Shown: positions 57,290 to 64,000 of the stretch, piece after piece
Layout: every line of letters begins with the position of its first letter
Position numbering within the stretch: position 1 is the first letter of the stretch
Assembly (NCBI RefSeq): GCF_008973665.1
Contig: NZ_WACP01000009.1
Coordinates: 124,001-188,000 of the forward strand
Length of the DNA stretch: 64,000 bases
Origin: Paenibacillus tengchongensis
GTDB taxonomy: Bacteria; Bacillota; Bacilli; Paenibacillales; Paenibacillaceae
Reading direction: 5' to 3'
Notes under the pieces: generated by a model
Told to the model about the DNA's origin: nothing
The model's input: the letters and a program-made list of their open reading frames with translations, nothing else
Databases searched by the model: none
Program-made: the position numbers and the translations under genes

Positions 57290-59134
57290 TTACCCTTGAT
57301 TCTTCTCGTCGTCAACAACCTCGTAGTCGGCGTCTACAACATTATCTTTCTTCGCGCCTTCAGCAGCTCCTTGAGCTCCTTCAGCACCTTGCTCCGCCTG
57401 GGCCGCTTGCTCATACAGCTTCACGGACAGCTGCTGTACAATTCCGTTCAGCTCTTCTACAGCTGCATTGATCTCTTCCAGGTTATCAGTTTCCAGCGCC
57501 GCCTTCACCTTTTCCTTGGCAGCATTGGCCTTCTCGATTTCAGAAGCATCCACTTTGTCGCCGAGATCCTTGATCACTTTGTCGGTGGAGTATACCAGCT
57601 GATCGGCGGAGTTCTTCGCTTCCACCAGTTCCTTGCGCTTGCGGTCCTCTTCGGCATGCAGCTCGGCATCCTTCATCATTTGTTCCACTTCGGCATCGCT
57701 CAGACCGCTGGAAGAAGTGATCGTGATCTTCTGGCTCTTGCCTGTGCCTTTGTCCGTTGCAGATACATTCACGATACCGTTGGCATCGATGTCGAAGGTA
57801 ACTTCGATTTGCGGTACGCCGCGAGGTGCCGGCGGGATGTCGTTCAGCATAAAGCGTCCCAGCGTCTTGTTGCCGTTCGCCATTTGACGTTCACCCTGCA
57901 GCACGTGGATTTCCACGCTCGGCTGGTTGTCGGCAAAGGTCGAGAATACCTGCGACTTGCTGGTAGGAATGGTAGTGTTGCGTTCGATCATCTTCGTGAA
58001 CACGCCGCCTGCGGTTTCGATACCCAGGGACAACGGAGTTACGTCGAGCAGGACAACGTCCTTCACGTCGCCGGTCAGTACGCCCGCCTGGACAGCAGCG
58101 CCCAGAGCTACAACCTCATCCGGGTTAACACCCTTATGCGGATCTTTACCGGTCAACTTCTTAATGGCTTCCTGTACCGCAGGAATACGGGTAGAGCCCC
58201 CAACCAGAACGATCTTGTTCAGGTCGGCCGGAGTCATGCCGGCATCGCTCAGCGCCTGGCGTGTTGGTCCCAGTGTACGTTCCACCAGATCAGCAGTCAG
58301 TTCTTCGAACTTGGCACGGGTCAGGTTAACCTCCAAGTGCTGTGGAACACCGTCGACTACAGTGATGAACGGCAGGGATACCGTTGTAGTCAGTACGCCG
58401 GAAAGTTCCTTCTTCGCTTTCTCAGCAGCATCTTTCAGACGCTGTACGGCAGCCTTGTCCTTGCTCAGGTCGATGCCCTGCTCTTTCTTGAATTCAGCTA
58501 CGAGGAAATCAATGACCTTCTGGTCGAAGTCATCACCGCCGAGGTTGTTGTCGCCGCTCGTGGCTTTAACTTCAAAGAAGCCGTCGCCCAGTTCCAGAAT
58601 AGATACGTCGAAGGTACCGCCGCCCAGGTCATACACCAGGATCGTTTGGTCTTCGGACTTTTCGAGGCCATAAGCCAGAGCAGCCGCTGTAGGCTCGTTG
58701 ACGATACGCAGCACTTCCAGACCGGCAATTTTGCCTGCATCCTTGGTTGCTTGACGTTGTCCGTCGTTGAAATAAGCAGGAACCGTGATAACCGCCTGGG
58801 TTACCGGCTGGCCGAGATAGGCTTCGGCATCGGACTTCAGCTTTTGCAGAATCATAGCCGAAATTTCCTGCGGAGAATAGTCTTTGCCGTCAATGCTTTC
58901 TTTGTGGCTGGTGCCCATATGACGCTTGATCGAGCTGATCGTGCGGTCAGGGTTCGTGATGGCCTGGCGTTTCGCCGTTTCGCCGACGATCCGTTCGCCG
59001 TCTTTCTTGAAGCCTACCACCGAAGGGGTTGTACGCGCGCCTTCCGGGTTAGGGATTACAACAGCTTCGCCGCCTTCCATAACGGCAACGCAAGAGTTGG
59101 TTGTTCCAAGGTCAATACCAATAACTTTGCTCAC
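57290..59134 (-). CDS. dnaK: Chaperone protein DnaK (Hsp70)
   Basis: 614 residues. ATPase domain signatures IGIDLGTTNSCVAVMEGG, VYDLGGGTFDVSILELG and VLVGGSTRIPAVQE; substrate domain from LLDVTPLSLGIETAGG; C-terminal lid ending in ADYEVVDDEKNQG. Length is that of Gram-positive DnaK, lacking the insert of proteobacterial forms. GTG start with AAGGAGG ahead. Co-transcribed with hrcA and grpE; the 161-base gap to grpE contains a TTGACA but no convincing -10. Confidence 0.98.
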   Translation of the reverse strand: MSKVIGIDLGTTNSCVAVMEGGEAVVIPNPEGARTTPSVVGFKKDGERIVGETAKRQAITNPDRTISSIKRHMGTSHKESIDGKDYSPQEISAMILQKLKSDAEAYLGQPVTQAVITVPAYFNDGQRQATKDAGKIAGLEVLRIVNEPTAAALAYGLEKSEDQTILVYDLGGGTFDVSILELGDGFFEVKATSGDNNLGGDDFDQKVIDFLVAEFKKEQGIDLSKDKAAVQRLKDAAEKAKKELSGVLTTTVSLPFITVVDGVPQHLEVNLTRAKFEELTADLVERTLGPTRQALSDAGMTPADLNKIVLVGGSTRIPAVQEAIKKLTGKDPHKGVNPDEVVALGAAVQAGVLTGDVKDVVLLDVTPLSLGIETAGGVFTKMIERNTTIPTSKSQVFSTFADNQPSVEIHVLQGERQMANGNKTLGRFMLNDIPPAPRGVPQIEVTFDIDANGIVNVSATDKGTGKSQKITITSSSGLSDAEVEQMMKDAELHAEEDRKRKELVEAKNSADQLVYSTDKVIKDLGDKVDASEIEKANAAKEKVKAALETDNLEEINAAVEELNGIVQQLSVKLYEQAAQAEQGAEGAQGAAEGAKKDNVVDADYEVVDDEKNQG

Positions 59135-59295
59135 TGTAATGTGCCTCCTTGATTAAGTATCTGGAGCCCAAGGCTCCTGCAATATTTGGTGTCAAAATAT
59201 CTTTGTAAGTACCCGCGCAGGAAATTGCCCGGCCGCTGAACTGCCGGCTGGTCCATTCCCCTCTGACGGTTAGTATGCTTGGTTATTTAAACAGA

Positions 59296-59871
59296 CTACA
59301 TGCTGACTTTGACCATGGCGGGACGAAGCACCTTATCCTTTAGGAAATAGCCCTTCTGGACTTCTTCCGTCACGATGCCTTCTTCATGCTCCTCGCTCTC
59401 GACCTGCATGATAGCCTGATGATATTCGGGGTTAAACGGCTGTCCTACCGTCTCCATGGCGAGCAGCCCTTCAGACTTCAGTACCCCTTCCAATTGGCGG
59501 AAAATCATATTTACACCCTTGCCGAACGCTTCGGCTTCAGTACCGGCCGGAGCCGTGGCAATTGCCCGCTCGAAGTTGTCCAGCACCGGAAGCAGTTCGG
59601 TGACGAGCTTGGAGGTGGCATACTGCGCCAAATCCTCTTTCTCCTTCTGGGTGCGGCGGCGGAAGTTGTCGAAATCAGCCTGCACGCGCAGCACGCGGGC
59701 CTGATATTCGTCAGCCAGCTCCTGCAGCTTCTTGGCAGGTTCACCGCCAGCGGAAGCTTCAGCCGGCTCAGCCGCTGCATCCGCAGCGCCCCCACCCTCT
59801 TCGGCAGCTTGTTCTTCATTTATAACCTGATCTTTAATTTCTTGGGAATCTTGAACCTGTTCCTCTTTCAA
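59296..59871 (-). CDS. grpE: Nucleotide exchange factor GrpE
   Basis: 191 residues. An acidic, disordered N-terminus (EEQAAEEGGGAADAAAEPAE) is followed by a long dimerising helix (LADEYQARVLRVQADFDNFR) and the beta-domain NPEYHQAIMQVESEEHEEG, ending KDKVLRPAMVKVSM. Releases ADP from DnaK. TTG start with AAGGAGGTG ahead, 50 bases after hrcA. Confidence 0.96.
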   Translation of the reverse strand: MKEEQVQDSQEIKDQVINEEQAAEEGGGAADAAAEPAEASAGGEPAKKLQELADEYQARVLRVQADFDNFRRRTQKEKEDLAQYATSKLVTELLPVLDNFERAIATAPAGTEAEAFGKGVNMIFRQLEGVLKSEGLLAMETVGQPFNPEYHQAIMQVESEEHEEGIVTEEVQKGYFLKDKVLRPAMVKVSM

Positions 59872-59921
59872 GTTGTGTTCACCTCCTTAAAATCATCCAC
59901 TCACAATAATATTCACTCTGT

Positions 59922-60953
59922 TCACTTATACCAGTGCGCCAGCATTGCTGTCAAATCTCGGGAAAGCACACCCAAAATGCCGATGACCCGCGCGTACTCC
60001 ATCCGCGTCGGACCCAGAATGCCAATACTGCCCAGCGCTTTGCCGTCCAGCGAATACGTGGCGGTAATCAGGCTGCAGTTGGCAAACGCCTCATGCTTAT
60101 TCTCCGTACCAATCCGCACCTGTATACCTGCACCCTCGGAAGCGGGGGTAAGCATCTTCAGCAGTGTCGGCGTCTCTTCCAGCAGATCGAGAATAGTCTT
60201 AACCTTGTCAACGTCCTTGAATTCCGGCTGGGTTAGCATATTCGTGGCCCCGCTGAGGAAGATGCGCTGTTCATGGTCGCTTTCAAGCGCCGTATCCAGC
60301 ACCTTCATCAATTCCTCATAATGGGAAATATGGCGCTGCATCTCTTCGGCCAGCTCAGAGTACAGCTGGCTCTTCAGCTTATACAGCGGCACGTTGACCA
60401 GCTTGCTGTTGAGCAGGTTCACAACCTTCTCCATCTCGGAAACGGAGATTTCGGGCGGGATCTGTACCGTCCGGTTCTCCACTTGTCCCGTACTTGTTAC
60501 AATTATCGCCACGGCATGGTTGCCGTCCAGCGGCAGCAGCTGAAAATGGCGCAAGGAAGTATGAAAAACCTCCGGTCCCAGCAGGATGGAAGTATAGTTG
60601 GTCATATTGGAAAGGATCATCGCCGCATGCTGGACGACCTGCTCCGTCTGGTTCAGCTTATCGGCAAAAAAAGCGCGGATAGCGCCGATTTCGGCCGGAT
60701 TGGCGGAAGTCCACGGCAACAAATGGTCCACATAGTAGCGGTAGCCTTTATGGGAAGGAATTCTTCCCGCCGATGTATGGGGTTGCTCGAGATAACCCAG
60801 CTCCTCCAGATCAGCCATCTCATTGCGGATGGTGGCAGGGCTGTATCCTACGTCACCGCGTTTGGAGATGCTGCGCGAGCCGACCGGCTCGGCGGAAGAA
60901 ATATAATCATCTACGATCGCATTCAGTATCATTCTTTGGCGTTCGGTCAACAT
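59922..60953 (-). CDS. hrcA: Heat-inducible transcription repressor HrcA
   Basis: 343 residues. N-terminal winged helix (RQRMILNAIVDDYISSAEPV, then GYSPATIRNEMADLEELGYL) and the HrcA GAF-like dimer domain ending GPTRMEYARVIGILGVLSRD. Binds CIRCE and is kept active by GroEL. First gene of the operon, so it represses itself together with grpE-dnaK-dnaJ. ATG with GGAGGG ahead. Confidence 0.97.
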   Translation of the reverse strand: MLTERQRMILNAIVDDYISSAEPVGSRSISKRGDVGYSPATIRNEMADLEELGYLEQPHTSAGRIPSHKGYRYYVDHLLPWTSANPAEIGAIRAFFADKLNQTEQVVQHAAMILSNMTNYTSILLGPEVFHTSLRHFQLLPLDGNHAVAIIVTSTGQVENRTVQIPPEISVSEMEKVVNLLNSKLVNVPLYKLKSQLYSELAEEMQRHISHYEELMKVLDTALESDHEQRIFLSGATNMLTQPEFKDVDKVKTILDLLEETPTLLKMLTPASEGAGIQVRIGTENKHEAFANCSLITATYSLDGKALGSIGILGPTRMEYARVIGILGVLSRDLTAMLAHWYK

Positions 60954-60990
60954 ATTATTCCCTCCTGTCCGGCTGTTGTCCTTCGCTTCG

Positions 60991-61017
60991 TTAGCACTCT
61001 ATCCAGATGAGTGCTAA
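60991..61017. promoter_or_regulatory. CIRCE operator
   Basis: TTAGCACTC (60991-60999), nine-base spacer, GAGTGCTAA (61009-61017): a perfect copy of the HrcA binding site, 38 bases before the hrcA start. Confidence 0.98.
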
Positions 61018-61028
61018 CCACTAATACA

Positions 61029-61058
61029 AAAATACCAAACTGACGTTGACATTGTCAA
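61029..61058 (-). promoter_or_regulatory. Sigma-A promoter of hrcA-grpE-dnaK-dnaJ
   Basis: Minus strand TTGACA (61058-61053) and TATTTT (61034-61029), 18-base spacer, immediately upstream of CIRCE so that HrcA would cover the transcription start. Confidence 0.8.
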
Positions 61059-61118
61059 GATCAGTTCAGTATTTGGACGCGCTTTCTATGTGATTATCCG
61101 GTTAAATCCGGACAAGCT

Positions 61119-61631
61119 TTATTGAAGCATTTTCAGTACGGCAATTTCGTCGCAGGCATGCTGCTTTTTGCAGTTTACACAATCGGTCCAGACCTTCTCC
61201 GGGAAGATCTCCTTCTCCACGACGGTAAAGCCGTTTCTCAGGAAAAAATCAACCGCATAAGTCAGCGCCATAATCTTCGGAATTCCCTGGCGGCGGGCTT
61301 CCTCAGTCAAGAGCTGCAGAATCTTGGAGCCGACGCCCTTGCCCTTGCCTTCATCGCGCAGGCCGATGGAACGAACCTCCACCAGATCGGCACCGAGTCT
61401 GAACAGCGAGCCGCAGCCGACGAATCTGCCGTCTATTTCGGCAACGACGAACTGGTCAATCTGGCGGGTCAGCGCCTGCCTGGAACGGGGCAGCATAATT
61501 CCGCGTTCTGCATATTCCTCGATCATTAAGTACAGCGGCTCAACATCCTCCACCGTAGCTTTTCTGCAAATTACTGCTGCTGCGTCTCCCTTGGGAGCCT
61601 CCTTGCGGACCGTTTCCGTCTTGACAGGCAC
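61119..61631 (-). CDS. GNAT-family N-acetyltransferase (short N-acetylglutamate-synthase-like)
   Basis: 170 residues. GNAT acetyl-CoA loop GLRDEGKGKGVGSKILQLL, preceded by the beta-strand FVVAEIDGRFVGCGSLFRLG and followed by KIMALTYAVDFFLRNGF. The C-terminal CVNCKKQHACDE resembles the ending of short N-acetylglutamate synthases, so a role in arginine precursor synthesis is possible; substrate specificity cannot be read off. GTG start at 61631 with GAGGGGTGA ahead. Lies between hemW and the CIRCE promoter, where B. subtilis has no such gene. Confidence 0.82.
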   Translation of the reverse strand: MPVKTETVRKEAPKGDAAAVICRKATVEDVEPLYLMIEEYAERGIMLPRSRQALTRQIDQFVVAEIDGRFVGCGSLFRLGADLVEVRSIGLRDEGKGKGVGSKILQLLTEEARRQGIPKIMALTYAVDFFLRNGFTVVEKEIFPEKVWTDCVNCKKQHACDEIAVLKMLQ

Positions 61632-61705
61632 TCTGACTCACCCCTCGTTATTAATATGAATAAATATACAACAAGGTGAATTACAATTCAAGAGGTATTT
61701 TAAAA

Positions 61706-62878
61706 TTAAATTTCCGTCAACGCACCGACAAATTCGCCGAACACATCATTGCCGAACAGGATTCCCTGCTTGCTCAGGCTGTACGTCTCCCCGGTATGCT
61801 CAAGAAGTCCGGCCTTCATCATCTTATGCAGCGGGGCGGCAAAAATCTCCTCCAGCGTTCTACCAAACTGTGCCCGGAATGCCTGCTCAGACACGCCCTC
61901 ACGCATGCGCAGGCCGACCATCATAAAGTCTTCCATCGCCTCCTGCTCGCTGATCTCGAAGGTGTCCAGGCGAGGGAGTCCGCCAAGCGTCGCTTCATTA
62001 TAAGGGTTGACCCCTTTGATATTCATATGCCGTCTCCGGCCTACATAACCATGGGCTCCTGCTCCCAGGCCATAGTAATCCTCATTGCGCCAATAGGTCA
62101 TGTTGTGGCGGCTCTCCATGCCCGGTTTGGCAAAATTGCTGATCTCATACTGGACATAGCCCGCCTTCTCCATTTCGGACATCAGCAGCAGGTACATCTG
62201 CAGCTCGTCCTCTTCACTTGGAAGCGGCAGCTTGTTCTTGTTAAACAGCGTGTGGAACAGCGTATTCTCCTCAACCTTCAGGCTGTAGATGGAATAATGC
62301 GGAAGACCAAGCTCCAGTGCACGCCGTACACTTTCACGCAGCATATCCACCGTCTGATTGGGAAGTCCAAACATGAGATCGACCGAAAGGTTGGTAAGAC
62401 CCACCGCCCGGGCATTCTCCAGACTGCGGTACACATCGTCGACATTGTGGATCCGGCCGATTCCGCTCAGCAGCTCATTCTGGAACGCCTGTACGCCGAA
62501 GCTGACCCGGTTGACACCGCCTTCCTGCATAACCTTCAGCTTATCGATGTCCGTGGTGCCGGGGTTAGCCTCCATCGAGAACTCGATATTCTCATCCCAC
62601 TGCGGGAAATGCTTGCGGACCGACTCCAGGAAAAAGGCCATTTCCTCGGGCTGCAATACCGTCGGCGTTCCGCCGCCGACAAAGATTGTCTTGATGACAC
62701 CCGGCGGCGTCTGCTGCACCGTTAACTCCATCTCGCGGTCCAGCGCGCGCAAATAGTCCATCACCGGCTGGTCCTTCAGGACGTAAGAATTGAAATCGCA
62801 ATAAAAGCACTTGTTGGTGCAAAACGGGATATGAATATATACGGCCTCCGGGGGACGGCCATTGTCAGGTTGTATCAT
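61706..62878 (-). CDS. hemW: HemW, radical SAM heme chaperone
   Basis: 390 residues. The SAM-cluster motif is C20-x3-C24-x2-C27 (FCTNKCFYCDFNS), with VGGGTPTVL, SMEANPGT and RVSFGVQAFQ, and the C-terminal HemN/HemW domain. The sequence FCTNKCFYC lacks the fourth cysteine of true HemN, so it is the heme-transfer protein HemW, not coproporphyrinogen oxidase. AAAGGAG precedes the ATG. Same place, after lepA, as in Bacillus. Confidence 0.93.
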   Translation of the reverse strand: MIQPDNGRPPEAVYIHIPFCTNKCFYCDFNSYVLKDQPVMDYLRALDREMELTVQQTPPGVIKTIFVGGGTPTVLQPEEMAFFLESVRKHFPQWDENIEFSMEANPGTTDIDKLKVMQEGGVNRVSFGVQAFQNELLSGIGRIHNVDDVYRSLENARAVGLTNLSVDLMFGLPNQTVDMLRESVRRALELGLPHYSIYSLKVEENTLFHTLFNKNKLPLPSEEDELQMYLLLMSEMEKAGYVQYEISNFAKPGMESRHNMTYWRNEDYYGLGAGAHGYVGRRRHMNIKGVNPYNEATLGGLPRLDTFEISEQEAMEDFMMVGLRMREGVSEQAFRAQFGRTLEEIFAAPLHKMMKAGLLEHTGETYSLSKQGILFGNDVFGEFVGALTEI

Positions 62879-62918
62879 AGCTGTCTCCTTTGCTTCCAGT
62901 TCACGCTCGCCATCATTA

Positions 62919-62944
62919 GAAAAGGGAAGCCTCTCGGCTTCCCT
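62919..62944 (-). terminator. Terminator after lepA
   Basis: Minus strand AGGGAAGCC (62944-62936) pairs with GGCTTCCCT (62931-62923) around a four-base loop, then T4. It starts 25 bases past the lepA stop. Confidence 0.82.
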
Positions 62945-62968
62945 CTCTGGCAGGGCATCACTGATTGT

Positions 62969-64000
62969 TTATTCGTCAATCTTCAGAACCGCCATGAACG
63001 CTTCCTGCGGCACTTCCACGCTGCCGACCTGCTTCATGCGCTTCTTGCCTTCCTTCTGCTTCTCCAGCAGCTTCCGTTTACGGGAAATGTCGCCGCCGTA
63101 GCATTTGGCGAGTACGTTCTTGCGCATCGCCTTAACCGTCTCGCGGGCTACGATCTTCGTGCCGACCGAAGCCTGGATCGGCACCTCGAACATCTGGCGC
63201 GGGATAATGCCGCGCAGCTTCTCGCAGATGATCTTGCCGCGGTTGTAGGCGCGGTCGCGGTGTACGATGAAGGACAGGGCGTCCACCTGTTCGCCGTTAA
63301 GCAGGATATCCATCTTCACAAGATTCGACTGGCGGTAGCCGGAAACCTCATAATCGAAGGAAGCATAACCCTTCGTACCCGATTTGAGCTGGTCGAAGAA
63401 GTCATAGACGATCTCCGAGAGCGGAATTTCATAGGTGATCGTGACACGGTTCGTATCCAGATACTCCATGTTGATAAATTCGCCCCGTTTGTTCTGACAC
63501 AGCTCCATGACGGTGCCGACAAAATCGTTCGGGACAATAATCGCCGCCTTGACATAAGGCTCTTCCACATAATCAATGGTACTGAGCTCCGGATAATTCG
63601 ACGGGTTGTCGATCTGAAGCGTCTCGCCATTGGTCAGTTTGATGCGGTAAATAACGCTCGGCGCGGTTGTAATCAGCGGGAGATTAAATTCCCGCTCAAT
63701 CCGTTCCTGAATGATCTCCATGTGCAGGAGGCCCAGGAAGCCACAGCGGAAGCCAAAGCCGAGAGCGCTTGAACTCTCCGGCTCAAAGCTGAGCGAAGCA
63801 TCGTTCAGCTGCAGCTTCTCCAGCGCTTCACGCAGGTCGTTGTAATCGGAGGTCTCGATCGGATAGAGACCGCAGTATACCATCGGATTGATCTTGCGGT
63901 AGCCGGGCAGCGGCTCCGGTGTCGGATTCTTCGCATCCGTTACCGTATCCCCGACCCGGGTGTCGCCGACATGCTTGATCCCGGCAACGATGAAGCCGAC
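62969..64000 (-). CDS. lepA: Elongation factor 4 (LepA), C-terminal part (cut by window edge)
   Basis: About 343 C-terminal residues are present, from GFIVAGIKHVGDTRVGDT and NPTPEPLPGYRKINPMVYCG to the stop. The LepA-specific tail ALSFIVHRDRAYNRGKIICE, KLRGIIPRQMFEVPIQASVG and KKRMKQVGSVEVPQEAF is intact; the GTPase domain lies outside the window. The frame is open to the edge, so an internal Met near 63883 is not a start. LepA binds ribosomes and affects initiation and elongation under stress. Confidence 0.97.
   Translation of the reverse strand, partial: VGFIVAGIKHVGDTRVGDTVTDAKNPTPEPLPGYRKINPMVYCGLYPIETSDYNDLREALEKLQLNDASLSFEPESSSALGFGFRCGFLGLLHMEIIQERIEREFNLPLITTAPSVIYRIKLTNGETLQIDNPSNYPELSTIDYVEEPYVKAAIIVPNDFVGTVMELCQNKRGEFINMEYLDTNRVTITYEIPLSEIVYDFFDQLKSGTKGYASFDYEVSGYRQSNLVKMDILLNGEQVDALSFIVHRDRAYNRGKIICEKLRGIIPRQMFEVPIQASVGTKIVARETVKAMRKNVLAKCYGGDISRKRKLLEKQKEGKKRMKQVGSVEVPQEAFMAVLKIDE

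Noticed and set aside
57296..59152. 618-codon plus frame opposite dnaK
   Set aside because: Well-known antisense open frame of dnaK genes; no independent evidence.

Overview
The window is chromosomal DNA of a Gram-positive, endospore-forming member of the Bacillota, most likely Paenibacillus. Supporting points are the sporulation genes yqfC/yqfD, AddAB in place of RecBCD, a glyQ T-box, CIRCE control by HrcA, strong AGGAGG ribosome sites with many TTG/GTG starts, a large S-layer-anchored protease, and the gene order lepA-hemW-hrcA-grpE-dnaK-dnaJ ... prmA-rsmE-mtaB ... rpsU-yqeY-nfeD-floA-yqfC-yqfD-phoH-pgpH-ybeY-dgkA-cdd-era-yqzL-recO-glyQ, which is the Bacillus yqe/yqf order. Almost everything reads leftwards (minus strand). 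The exceptions are the small secreted protein at 13902, the Na/Pi-type transporter at 28777, the RiPP cassette at 46161-49244 and the protease at 51714.

Region by region, right to left along the conserved backbone. 64000-56048 holds lepA (cut by the window edge), hemW, a GNAT gene and the CIRCE-controlled hrcA-grpE-dnaK-dnaJ operon. 55865-40077 is an accessory block between dnaJ and prmA: an S8 protease with three SLH domains, two small hypothetical genes, an LCP cell-wall ligase, a three-gene radical-SAM peptide cassette, a membrane MHYT-PAS-GGDEF-EAL protein whose terminator has been split by a 169-bp MITE-like element, an ECF sigma/anti-sigma pair and tag. 39915-35899 is prmA, a site-2 protease, rsmE and mtaB. 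35544-13902 is a second accessory or house-keeping block: an Ig-like (BIG2) surface protein, an energy-coupling-factor importer (S, double ATPase and T genes), a Na/Pi-type transporter, an RlmI-like rRNA methyltransferase, the recombination genes addB-addA-sbcD-sbcC and a small secreted protein. 13675-1 is the hit-rpsU-yqeY, nfeD-floA, yqf and era-recO block, ending in the T-box leader and the start of glyQ.

The best candidate for a previously undescribed system is the plus-strand cassette at 46060-49330. It has an AT-rich promoter, a 26-codon gene for a peptide with adjacent cysteines (absent from ordinary ORF calls because of its size), a stem-loop that probably limits read-through, a radical SAM/SPASM peptide maturase with a complete set of cluster cysteines, and a dedicated ABC exporter closed by a terminator. 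This is the layout of a minimal ribosomally made, radical-SAM-modified peptide (RiPP) pathway.

Other structure not explained by genes: (i) closely related tandem hairpin repeats sit directly on the ribosome site of two unrelated genes, cdd and prmA; (ii) a three-way-junction-like structure with a long U tract follows sbcC; (iii) a sigma-W-type promoter lies before nfeD-floA; (iv) a terminator-like hairpin lies between the S component and the ATPase of the ECF importer; (v) a terminator with no gene in front of it lies between the GGDEF-EAL gene and the RiPP promoter.
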